64,000 nucleotides of DNA from Schistocephalus solidus (lineage: Eukaryota > Platyhelminthes > Cestoda > Diphyllobothriidea > Diphyllobothriidae): NCBI GenBank assembly GCA_017591395.1, contig WEDG01005656.1, forward strand, positions 124,001 to 188,000. The letters run 5' to 3'. The number at the start of each line of letters is the position of its first letter. Position 1 is the first letter of the stretch. The position numbers were made by a program, and so were the translations under genes. Positions 54,690-64,000 of the stretch are shown here, piece by piece. The notes beneath the pieces are model-generated. The model ran no database searches. It worked only from the letters and a program-made list of their open reading frames with translations, and was not told where the DNA came from.

Positions 54690-56250
54690 GGACGCTGCCG
54701 AAAAAAGGGCAGAGAGGGAGAGATAGAGAGAGATAGTATTTGTAAGGGCCTACGAATATTCGGCATGGAGGATTTTTGGAGTGCGATTTTGCAGCAACTG
54801 CTTGGAGATTACGGTTAACAGGGAAGGATGATCAAGAGATCTCGTTGCTTCACTTCTCGCCCCCGCCGAGTAGTTATATTTTGTCAAAAATTCTTCTGAG
54901 TATCAAGAAAACGTTTCGGGTTCTTTGACAAGTGGGTAGAGATGGTGGAAGGGCCATATGGAAACCGCAAAGTTTTGCGCGCCAATTATACAGGTCACTC
55001 TTATTTGCAGATTCAGCTTGTTTCCCGGATGTTGTCAGTATTTCCCCAAAGTAATCTTCTTCCTTTAAGCTGCTTCGGCGCATCCATAATTTACGGGTTC
55101 TGGGAGGTTCTTGGACCGAAAGCGAGGGTTTTACTGCCCTTCTAGCCCCAAACAAAATGTGTCCGGTGCTGTCTGTCTTAGTCAAACCTAGGGGTTAACT
55201 GCATGGTCAATGAAAAAGAATGGTAAGGCTTTCGTTCGTGGTAGTGGTGAAAAATGGCTTCGTTTTCTTCAAATTTAGCATTGTACTTTTACAGACTACT
55301 AAATGTTTCCTCTATGAAGTTGTGCGATTAATAAAAGAGTTCGAAGTTGGTAAAAGCGGGTAAGCAGTTGTGGGCCGCTGGAGTGTGTTCCAGTCGCTTA
55401 CATAATTCATGCCCGTTTTTCACAGAGATTATCCTTGAGGACAAAGTACAGGTCATTTGAAATTCTCACAACACAATCCCAGACAAGGCCGCCGGAACGA
55501 TCATATTTTAGTCCTTTTTTCCTTGAGATCCGCGTGACTGGGTAGCCTAGAGACGGACTTCCATTGACGGAAAGGCGATGCTCACGTAACTGCGTCCGAT
55601 GTCCTTTTTAATTTATATGGTACCAGGGCCAATTAAATCATCAGAGTATTTAGAGAAAGTCAGTAACGTTTATTCTTTCATACGAGTTGGAGGACAATAC
55701 GAGGCCGTCAGTAGCAATCTACTCAGACCATGATGGTCAGTATGGGCAGACGGTTGTGTGCATCAGCAGCGGATAAATGAAAAATGGGGTCTGACGTACA
55801 ACAAACTGCTAGCTGTGAAATAAAATAAGTTCCAGCTTGATTCGAATGGGAGCGCGTAGAATCTGGGGATGTTTGTGGTCTGTTTCAAGCACATGTGCAG
55901 TAATTTAAAGTAAATGATTATACCTCAAGAGAGGTGACGAGAACAGCATGCACTCCAGTAGTATTTATTTTTACATTATATGCCGAGACAACTGGATTCC
56001 ACCTATTCTAGGCTTAGTTGCTTTTTCTGACGAAAAAAATAGTTTCCTACAGCCAGCTGAGGATAAGAATGTCACTGTGAAGCCAGCCTAGTCTGTGGAA
56101 AAACAAACTGAAATCTAACCCTTAGTTCCTAAGGTGGTTTTGTTGTTCACGCAAAGGTTCCCTCGTCGTTTTCGAACATTTTAGCCACACGTTACCCTTT
56201 AAATCATATAGCTTTATAAGATCCCTGTAATGTTTCAGCAAACCTAGTCA
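54690..56250. other. Unassigned region
   Basis: No gene recognised; a GAGAGA tract at 54710-54735. A minus-strand open frame of 103 codons (54874-55185) has no recognisable feature. Confidence 0.3.
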
Positions 56251-56254
56251 AATT

Positions 56255-56700
56255 TCCTCCTGACGTAGAGGGCTGCCAGCTGACGATAGTACTCCGTCCT
56301 CGTAGTCAGCACTGCAAGTGTACGCGGGGTGGCGGACTCGAGGAATAGGAGTCATGCCAAACCTTCTTACTATGACCTCTCTCGCACTTTCATGCACGTG
56401 ATATTCAAGACACCCCCTGTTTAGTGAAAATCTAGTACACGGTTTGGTGGGTGGGTTGTATATGGCACGCGTAGTCGGATGGGGTATTTCCGTCACTCAC
56501 TGCGCTTGAGGGCAACTCCGTCATCTTCAGGTTGTTTTTCTAATGCAGCCTGGGTGTGTGAGACAGGAGAGAGTGCTGTCGATACTGAGCAAGCCTGATT
56601 CATTGTAAACTAATTCACGCGCAAGTCACCGTCCTGCAACTACCGCTCAGTGAAGCATATATTGAACATCATCGCTCGCGATTGTCAAACTATCAATTAC
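56255..56700 (+). mobile_element. Degenerate LINE tail
   Basis: GGCTGCCAGCTGACGATAGT, GGGGTGGCGGACTCGAGGAA and, near 56600, AAACTAATTCACGCGCAAGT follow the order of LINE tail blocks. No coding part is left, and it has diverged much more than the L1-L4 tails. Confidence 0.6.
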
Positions 56701-57134
56701 ATTCATTTAAAGGGATTTCGGTACCTCTTATTTCATAATTCAAACGTTCTTGTGGTAAAGAAGATAAACGCGTGATCACTGGAACAGTATGTGTATTGGT
56801 CTGAGTTTTCGGTATCATGCAGGGTCAATGGATAACATAGCACATCGGTTTACAAGAAAGGTAACTATCAAAACTCAGAATCTCAGCTGCCATAGCACCC
56901 ATCCAATGTCACATAAACGCGGATATGTTAGAGCCCTATTCTAAAGAATAAAAACACTGCAGCGAAACTGCGGGACGAGTACATGAACTGCGGAATCTCC
57001 GGGAACAACTGACAAGGAATGAATACCCAAAGAGCTTCTTCAACCGCTGCCTTCACAGGTATCGAAAGGAAACAGAAAGAGGATACTCACCAAAACTCTG
57101 GTACCCTATATATATATATTTATAAATTATAATT

Positions 57135-57136
<2 letters not shown>

Positions 57137-57212
<76 letters not shown>
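57137..57212 (+). repeat. (TA)n microsatellite, left of SINE-A cluster
   Basis: Pure TA for about 75 bp. A shorter AT stretch (57106-57136) precedes it. Confidence 0.95.
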
Positions 57213-57215
<3 letters not shown>

Positions 57216-58023
57216 AGTGTAGGGCTCACCGATCTGCTTAAGGAACATGTATATTCCGTTGTGCCCTGGAGCTCAGACTAGAGCCCTCGCAGGCGGTCGC
57301 ATAGCGACGTGTAGCATATGATGAAATTGAACCAACAAAGACAAGGGAGACCGGAATGGCCATTTCTGGCTTATTAGCCGTCATCAGCCAGTCATACCCA
57401 ATCCCAAGTGTGGCACACCTGGGATTCGAACCCGCGACCGTTGGTATTTGAGTCGAACGCTCTACCATTGAGCCACGGGCTCGTTGTTTTTGTCGGTTGT
57501 GATCGGGAATATGATGATAGTGTGGGGCTCGCCGATCTGCTTAAGGAACATGTATGTTCCGTTGTGCCCTGGAGCTCAGACTAGAGCCCTCGCAGGCGGT
57601 CGCATAGCGACGTGTAGCATATGATGAAATTGAACCGACAAAGACAAGGGAGACCGGAATGGCCATTTCTGGCTTATTAGCCGTCATCAGCCAGTCATAC
57701 CCAATCCCAAGTGTGGCACACCTGGGATTCGAACCCGCGACCTTTGGTATTTGAGTCGAACGCTCTACCATTGAGCCACGGGCTCGTTGTTTTGTCGGTT
57801 GTGATCGGGAATATGATGATAGTGTGGGGCTCGCCGATCTGCTTAAGGAACATGCATGTTCCGTTGTGCCCTGGAGCTCAGACTAGAGCCCTCGCAGGCG
57901 GTCGCATAGCGACGTGTAGCATATGATGAAATTGAACCGACAAAGACAAGGGAGACCGGAATGGCCATTTCTGGCTTATTAGCCGTCATCAGCCAGTCAT
58001 ACCCAATCCCAAGTGTGGCACAC
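57213..58023 (-). mobile_element. SINE-A tandem, two complete copies and one truncated (minus)
   Basis: Units at about 57213-57513, 57514-57816 and 57817-58023, close to identical. In element orientation each has a tRNA-like head GAGCCCGTGGCTCAATGG (A box) and GGGTTCGAATCCCAGG (B box), then a body ending GATCGGTGAGCC...CACTATCAT and (TA)n. The acceptor-stem ends do not pair (GAGCCCG against GTGTGCC), so this is a SINE and not a tRNA gene. The third unit stops just before the B box. Confidence 0.8.
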
Positions 58024-58137
58024 CTTGCAGTGTTTCCTCATTGAATCCGGAAGGAAGTGCTGGCTTCTCAAGTACAATATAGCGGCAGGGATTTCGTGGT
58101 TTCTTGCCACGCAGACAGTAGCAGATATTGTAGAGGT
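58024..58137. other. Unrelated 114-bp spacer in SINE-A cluster
   Basis: Sequence between the minus and plus SINE-A blocks; no match found in the window. Confidence 0.5.
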
Positions 58138-58479
58138 AGACAAAAAGGTTGAGCCAGTCTTTGTCGATTTCACATTATCAACAGATGCTACACGTCGCTA
58201 TGCGACCGCCTGTGAGGGCTCTAGCCTGAGTTCCAGGGCACAACGGAATATAAATGTTCCTTAAGCAGATCGGTGAGCCACACACTATGATCATATTACC
58301 GATCGCAACCGACAAAGCAAGGAGCCCGTGGCTCAATGGTAGAGCGTTCAACTAAATTACCAAAGGTCACGGGTTGGAATCCCAGGTGTGCCACACTTGG
58401 GATTGGTATGACTGGCTGATGACGGCTAATAAGCCAGAAATGGCCATTCCAGTCTCCCTTGTCTTTTCAGTTCCACCTT

Positions 58480-58485
<6 letters not shown>
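58138..58485 (+). mobile_element. SINE-A tail piece and truncated copy (plus)
   Basis: 58175-58290 is the tail half of one copy (GATGCTACACGTCGCTATGC ... GATCGGTGAGCC). 58318-58485 is the head and middle of a second, with GAGCCCGTGGCTCAATGG and GGGTTGGAATCCCAGG, ending at a (TA)n of about 33 bp (58483-58516). Orientation is opposite to 57213-58023. Confidence 0.75.
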
Positions 58486-58520
<35 letters not shown>

Positions 58521-59189
58521 AATGTGCCAGAAGCAACGGAGGGTATCGCTGCAGAGTTCAGCGTGACTATCGGCCCTCTCCAATGGCTATCATGCGTAAC
58601 AGGATCATGAAATTAAAGGACCTACTAGATGTAGGTAAGCAATAGACTGTCGTTTATCACATTTCATGTTGTGAATTTTCTCGCTATTATGCAGGCTAGA
58701 CCGGAAGACGACCTAGCTTGTGAATAATGTAGAACAAACGGACAGTGCGGGGAGGCCGCGTGCTGTCTCAGATCTTTAATCACACCCTGGGGGGAGGCCA
58801 CGAATTTAACTTCACCAGCACGCGGATAATTGGGCGTGCCAGCAATAAGACGGGACTGAAAATGCGGGAGGCCTGCGTGTCTGACACCAACTCCATCAAC
58901 AGGCACATCAAAAAACCCCTCTATTACCATGCGCGCGGCCAAGAGGAGCGGCCCGGTTCCCAGTCAAGAACGCACGTCAGTACGAAGCAGTGACACGGCG
59001 TGGACTCGGTCCAATCACGAACACCACCCCTACCCCCATTCATCTCTGTTAAACTATGAAAACCGTTATTGGTTGCTGCATGCTCATAGGCTCTGATGAT
59101 GGCCTCCTATATTAGATTGAAAGCTCAGATCAATACACCTGCGTTCACAGTGATTGCGCGTTTGCCTTCTTTACAGTTCAATGCTTACG

Positions 59190-59945
59190 AATACCCTTGT
59201 TTGCAGAAAACTTTCTGCGGACAATCGCTATTGTAGATTACTGGAAGAAGTAACTACTGTCTAAACTGGAGATTTCTCTGGTCGTCCTATTGGTATGTTT
59301 TGGAACCTGAACAAACGTCAGAAATTTTATAGATTCTGATAAACTTCGACTTTACAGGGTGGCGGAAAAATTCGCCAGCACCTTGAGTTAAAACTTTCTG
59401 CTTAACCTATCATCAGAAAACATTTTGGTACTAGCAATTTGAAGTAAGTGTACAAAGCAGGGTTTATTGGAGCCAAAAATTGCGCGACTGCTCATCAGCT
59501 GTATCCTGCTGCTGCGTAAAATAAATAAAAAATGCGAGATTACAGCAGGATATACATTAATTGCTCCGCGGAAATAGACATAGAGAGTTCTGCATCGCCA
59601 ATTGTTATGATCTTGCCGCAAGCCTTGATGGTCGCCCGTCAAACAACGCGTCGATGGAATCCTCAAAAGAGAACTGAACAGCAAGGGCGTAAGAATAGAC
59701 TTGTTTTGCCGTATTCTAACAGCGATCTTTAAAGCAAACAAAGAACGTACGAGTGTGTTCAAGGTCGGACGGCGATCGGACCAATCAGCTAGTGGTCTTC
59801 AATGGGTAGCATCCCGACTGGTACTATGACTCATCCTGTCGGCAGTTTGCGCGCGACCATCACGCGCACACCATATGGGTGGATCGATAGTGCAGCGAGG
59901 AAGAGCCGTCAGGGCGGTGTGTGAGCGGATCGGCTCCTCCTAACA
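59190..59945. other. Unassigned region
   Basis: No recognised gene. A 124-codon minus-strand open frame (59388-59762) shows no known motif. Confidence 0.3.
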
Positions 59946-59947
59946 AC

Positions 59948-60110
59948 TTGACCCAAGCATGATAAAACACACGGCTCCCGATGAGGGCCTCGTAGCTCAT
60001 TTGGCTAGAGAGTTGGCTGAACTAAAGCCTTCCTCTTGCTGGCGTGGTTCAAATCCCACCAAAGCCGCCGATTTAATCACAAGTGCGTGAAACGAATTAT
60101 TATAATCAGC
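59948..60110 (+). mobile_element. SINE-B copy 1 (tRNA-type)
   Basis: Leader TTGACCCAAGCATGATAAAA, then GCCTCGTAGCTCATTTGGCT (A box) and GTGGTTCAAATCCCACC (B box). The body is cut short. Confidence 0.7.
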
Positions 60111-60229
60111 CAAAATCCTCTACTAATTAACTGTGCCTGGTAAGCATCTGATTGATTCTAGATTGATGTCTTACGAAATTCCGCTTGGGCAGTCAGCTTA
60201 CTGTAACAAAATTGGTGGATGGGTAAATT

Positions 60230-60530
60230 GACGCAAGCATGATTAAGCTCACGGCTCCCGCTGGGCACGACGTAGCTCATTTGGCTAGAGCGTTGGCTGT
60301 ACTAAAGCCTTTCCCTTGCTGGCGTGGGTTCAAATGCCACCGAGGTCACCCAGCTTTTCACAAGTGGATCGAAATCACCCGGAGACTAACATTTTTAAAA
60401 ATAAAAGCTCAATTTTCAAGTGCCCGTTTGGTCAATGACAGTTTTGCGAATTCAGCTTTTGCAAGCCCGCGCGTGGAGCTCGAGTAACAACTACACGGTT
60501 TTCGGTGGTAAAATTCTAAGAGCCAAAGGC
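60230..60530 (+). mobile_element. SINE-B copy 2
   Basis: Same leader and boxes (GACGTAGCTCATTTGGCTAG; GTGGGTTCAAATGCCACC), plus a longer body that matches 61600-61785: CAAGTGCCCGTTT, TTTTGCGAATTCAGCTTTTG, GGAGCTCGAGTAA and GTTTTCGGTGG, ending at an AGCCAAAGGCA block. Confidence 0.7.
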
Positions 60531-61460
60531 ACCCCGAGAGATAGTCAACTGTTTATTCAATTTTGTTAATTTAATTTATAAAATTTGAGTTTTTCGATTT
60601 GAATTGTGAACGCTGCCACCGCCGTCGCCAGCGCTGATTGGTCCAGTCCCTTTGCCCTCTTCCGTTGGTAGAAGACGATGAAGGAATCAACAGGCATGTC
60701 GCCTAAAGTGCGCGGCAGGCTAAGGTCAAACCAGTTTTCGGCTTCCGGAGACGGCAAGGACAATTGCAATTGACAGTTGTGTGTGGATAAATACACCTAA
60801 CTGTGAACGAAAAATGAATGCCTTACATCTGATCGACCTGCGAATTGCAAGTGTGCAGTTCCCACAAAAAAAACCTACGAATTTCTAAGTCACAGAGGCA
60901 GGAGCGTGAAATTTAGGGCTATTACTGCATTGTGATGGCTTCCATGTCGTTCATGGAGTGAGCGGCCTTCGCTTTGGTTGCAACTTGCGGCCAACCACCA
61001 AATAAAGTTTTGCAATTCAGACTCCTAGTTTGCTAGGACACAAACATAGTTACCTTTATGCAAGTTGGCTCAGAGTACCTTAAAAATTAGTAATTTAACA
61101 ATTTTTTGTTATAATTAAACAGGACAGGTGCCCCGAATTTGGTACAAGTGTTTAAGGAAACTGTATAGTTTTCAATATCCAGCAGTTTCAGCTGCAATAT
61201 TAATGAAGGAGCCTGAAGTGATAGCCCAACCATTAACGGAAACTATTAAAAATTATCGTTTATTTTATAAATTATTCTAATTGAGTTAACAATAATCGTT
61301 TTCATACTACAAATAATTTTGGACGTTCAAACTTCGGTCGAAAACCCAATTTTATCACTTGGAATACCTACATAATTTCCGCTTGTGTAGAACATTTTTC
61401 GAGCGTGATAACCTCTCTCGGTCTAGATGAAAGCTATTTGACACACTTTTGAAAAAATCG
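60531..61460. other. AT-rich unassigned region
   Basis: No gene recognised. A 76-codon minus frame (60566-60796) has no known motif. Confidence 0.3.
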
Positions 61461-61462
61461 CC

Positions 61463-61785
61463 GGCCTCGGCAGGATTCAAACTCACGTCAGCATGGGGAA
61501 GGCTTTAGTACAGCTCAGTCGGCTAGAGAGTTGACTGCACTTAATCCTTCCCCTTGCTGGCGTGGGTTCGAAATGCTACCGAGATTGCCGAGGTTTTCAC
61601 ATGTGGAGCAAATTACTGATCAAATATAACTCGGAGACTAACATTAAAAAAAAATAAAAGCAAAATTTTCAAGTGCCCGTTTTAGCAATGACGATTTTGC
61701 GAGTTCAGCTTTTGCCAGCCCACGCGGGGAGCTCGAGTAATAACTAAACAGTTTTCGGTGGATAAATTTTAAGAGCCGAAGGCAA
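61463..61785 (+). mobile_element. SINE-B copy 3 with inverted head
   Basis: A minus-strand B-box half (61463-61505: CCTCGGCAGGATTCAAACTC) is joined directly to a plus-strand copy (ACAGCTCAGTCGGCTAGAGA; GTGGGTTCGAAATGCTACC) and its body to 61785, forming a near-palindrome. Confidence 0.65.
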
Positions 61786-62204
61786 AGGAAGGGGTGAAAG
61801 TTTTTACAAGGGTACATATTGACGGGTCATTCAGTGACTAATAAATTTGAATAGAATCAGCACATGCAATGGTAAGTGTATCAAGAGAAATTGCTTTCTG
61901 TGGCATTAGCGTGAATAGATAAAGAGGCAATAATCGTATTTGCGCCGTTCTCTTGTTTTAATGCATTGAAAGGACACCTTGTAGGCTTATTGTTCCCTTC
62001 CCACCTGAACTACGGCACAAGGATACCTGATATTCAGGAATGCCGATATTAGTCGCTTTTTAGGAGATGACACATGGTGCTCTTAAATAGTTGAAAGGGA
62101 CAAGACTATTACATGCTCTGGTGCTTATTTTGATGCACAAAAAGTCACTTTGTAGGAAGAAAGTTCGGGAGGGGTGCATGTATAATTGTCCTATCATTAT
62201 TTGC
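61786..62204. other. Unassigned region
   Basis: Nothing recognised. Confidence 0.3.
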
Positions 62205-62430
62205 CTTAGTACATCCAACTACCTAACCAACTGAGCTACGAGGCCCCACCAGAAGCCTTGAGTTTAATCACGCTTTGATCAATTTACCCGCCTAGCCTAC
62301 ATGGCTGCACTAAAACCTTCTCCTTGTTGGCGTGGATTCAAATCCCACCAAGGCCACCGATTATTTCACAACTTGGTCAAATGGATTATTCAAATCTGCC
62401 AAAATCACATACAAGATGAAAGTTATATCA
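62205..62430. mobile_element. SINE-B pieces, inverted
   Basis: 62205-62290 is a minus-strand head (reverse complement contains CCTCGTAGCTCAGTTGGTTA). 62298-62430 is a plus-strand middle with B box GTGGATTCAAATCCCACC. Heads face each other. Confidence 0.6.
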
Positions 62431-63179
62431 GTCCTATATCAAGCGAACTAAGAGGCCATCACGTAGGTCACTTCATTTTTCGTTTGAGACAGTTTTTGGA
62501 ATTTAGAATTCCTGTAAATCGTTCGTTCCTTCTTCATTTCTAGGGTGTTTATGCGCATGGTCCTCAGCCCATCTAGGTTAAGATTATGTAGGCCACATTA
62601 AAAAACACAACCTAGACAGCTGCCATAAAAAGGGTTAATTAAATGTTACTCCATTAAAAAGATACATCCCCGAGCGGGTTTATTTTTCATTATATCGAGA
62701 CGTAATGAGTGTATTTGCGAAAAATAAATGAATGATGATATTGTCCATCGTATAAAATCATTAAGTAAACACCTCTTAGACGATTGAATGCTTGTTTTAA
62801 ACGCAAAGAGGCATGGAATGCTTGTGCGACCCATTGAACTCAGTAACAAATGCCAACACTAAACAAAACAATACACAGAATTAACGTGAGAATTAAAATT
62901 GGTGGTTAGAGTTAGGTTGGCGTGTAGGCAGGTGTAAATACAAGGCGTGGCCTAAAGGATGCAAAATGCCAAATTAACGAATGATGGGTCATCAACCGTA
63001 AACTGGCATCAACGCATATACCAAAACTTTTAAAAAAGTAATGAACAACCTTAAGCGAATTTACAAGTTAAAGGAATTGTGAAAAGTAACATTATATTGT
63101 TGCGAATTACTAACTTCTTGAAAAAAGCGGCAAATTCAGAAAATTTGAAAAATCGCCATAAATGCGACGTTCAATTTAA
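62431..63179. other. AT-rich unassigned region
   Basis: Nothing recognised. Confidence 0.3.
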
Positions 63180-63560
63180 ATGGAATTTTCATTGCAGAAA
63201 TATTTTTTAATGATAGGTCTGGTATTGGATTACAATTAGTTTCAGATTGTCCTTGAAATATCGATGAATATTTCACGCTTTTCAGTGTTTTCAATCGCTT
63301 GATAATAAATGTAAATCTATTTTTATGTGTTTAGCAAAACCTTCAAATTAGGTAGCTCTTAGAAGCATTTTAAGAATAAGTGAGCTATTGAATATTCCTT
63401 CTAGTGGATCTGGCCGCTTTCGACTTAGTAGTATATTCACCCAAACATGAAAACTCATCACCCAGCAAAATAAACGTCCACAAATAATACGCCTAGAATC
63501 CTTTAAAAAAATGTTTTATAATAAGGTACTTTTTTATAATTAGATACATCGCTGATAAAA
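63180..63560 (+). repeat. Unknown diverged interspersed repeat E, copy 2
   Basis: Partner of 51480-52000; see that entry for shared blocks. Confidence 0.55.
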
Positions 63561-63767
63561 ACATGCAGAATTTGCCTTTTTCGAAAGTTGAGTCAACATT
63601 AAAATGTACATGTATCATCGGTTTCAGTGGTTTCCCTGATAATAAGTGATACATTCTCGAGTGAAAATGAAGTAATTCAATTTCTTTTTATTTTTGAGCT
63701 TTTTTGCTTTATTTATTTAATTTTATTCCCCGTTCTTAAACTGCTACTGTACAATAGAGAATCCATC

Positions 63768-63769
<2 letters not shown>

Positions 63770-63840
<71 letters not shown>
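63770..63840 (+). repeat. (TA)n microsatellite
   Basis: About 70 bp of TA leading into a SINE-A copy, as at 57137-57213. Confidence 0.95.
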
Positions 63841-63843
<3 letters not shown>

Positions 63844-64000
63844 AGTGTGTGGCTCACCGATCTGCTTAAGGAACATTTATGTTCCGTTGTGCCCTGGAAC
63901 TCAGACTAGAGTACTCACAGGCAGTCGCATAGCGACGTGTAGCATATGTTAATAATGTGGAACCGACAAAGACAAGGGAGACCGGAATGGCCATTTCTGG
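63841..64000 (-). mobile_element. SINE-A copy, cut by window end
   Basis: Same sequence as 57213-57370 with scattered differences, starting GATAGTGTGTGGCTCACCGA after the (TA)n. The tRNA-like head would lie beyond the window. Confidence 0.8.

Larger units (their letters stand above)
56960..59185 (+). mobile_element. Penelope-like element split by a SINE-A cluster
   Basis: Left part 56960-57105: NEYPKSFFNRCLHRYRKETE and YSPKLWYPIY (linker). Right part 58517-59185: NVPEATEGIA, then a decayed GIY-YIG (VVYHI...YYAG), AGGGHEFNFTSTRI-like block reading GGGHEFNFTSTRIIGRA, EACVSDTNSINRHIKKPL, and a 3' end around 59080-59130 (GSDDGLLY...ESSDQYT). Comparison with 23610-23700, where the same blocks are contiguous, shows that 57106-58516 is inserted DNA. 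Both halves carry stops. Confidence 0.75.

Noticed and set aside
57400..57480. tRNA genes at the SINE-A heads (also 58320-58390, and the SINE-B heads near 60000, 60270, 61510)
   Set aside because: A and B boxes are present, but acceptor-stem ends do not pair, and each head continues into a conserved SINE body.
59388..59762. 124-codon minus-strand open frame as a gene
   Set aside because: No domain, signal or repeat partner recognised; length is within chance for this composition.

Overview
The window reads as repeat-dense, gene-poor nuclear DNA of an animal, most likely a flatworm. A diphyllobothriidean tapeworm (Schistocephalus/Spirometra/Dibothriocephalus type) is my best guess. The pointers are (a) LTR retrotransposons of CsRn1 type, with a CHCC Gag knuckle and a tRNA-Trp-like primer site, (b) several Penelope-like elements (PLEs) with GIY-YIG domains, and (c) an APE-type LINE ending in C2H2 zinc fingers, a protein family I remember as abundant in these worms. 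The organism call is inference. There are no bacterial operons, rRNA genes, true tRNA genes or CRISPR arrays.

Layout. 1-7.8 kb: old debris, with PLE fragments on both strands, a decayed LINE RT fragment (2880-4005, minus) and a ~370 bp SINE with a 14-bp target duplication (4176-4546). 7.8-16.57 kb: two decayed CsRn1-like gag-pol copies, A and B. Copy A is split by a nested LTR element (8624-13321) arranged LTR-gag-pro-LTR-gag-pro-LTR and bounded by GGCT duplications. 16.57-22.35 kb: LINE copy L1, then a SINE directly after its (GT)n tail. 23.3-25.4 kb: a (GTA)n tract, a PLE fragment and the best host-gene candidate, a 295-aa RING protein with three CCCH-like fingers (24490-25377). 25.7-32.2 kb: another SINE copy with a 9-bp duplication, then a tandem array of three PLE 3' parts (minus) alternating with two copies of a 167-codon reading frame (plus). 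33-36.8 kb: tRNA-type SINE pieces, gypsy copy C and large microsatellites. 38.4-50.6 kb: LINE copies L2, L3 and 5'-truncated L4, head to tail and joined at (GT)n. 50.6-64 kb: AT-rich DNA with a diverged unknown repeat, a PLE split by an inverted cluster of tRNA-SINEs between (TA)n tracts, and a second tRNA-SINE family.

How the parts relate. LINE, SINE and (GT)n behave as one system: the SINE shares its last ~200 bp with the LINE tail, and most junctions lie in GT runs. Two separate tandem duplications (LTR element and PLE array) each have a hybrid middle repeat, the signature of unequal crossing over. Every autonomous element seen is broken by stops, frameshifts or deletions. Apart from the RING/CCCH gene and the 167-codon frames, I see no convincing host coding sequence. 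Boundaries of old fragments are approximate. All comparisons were made by eye.
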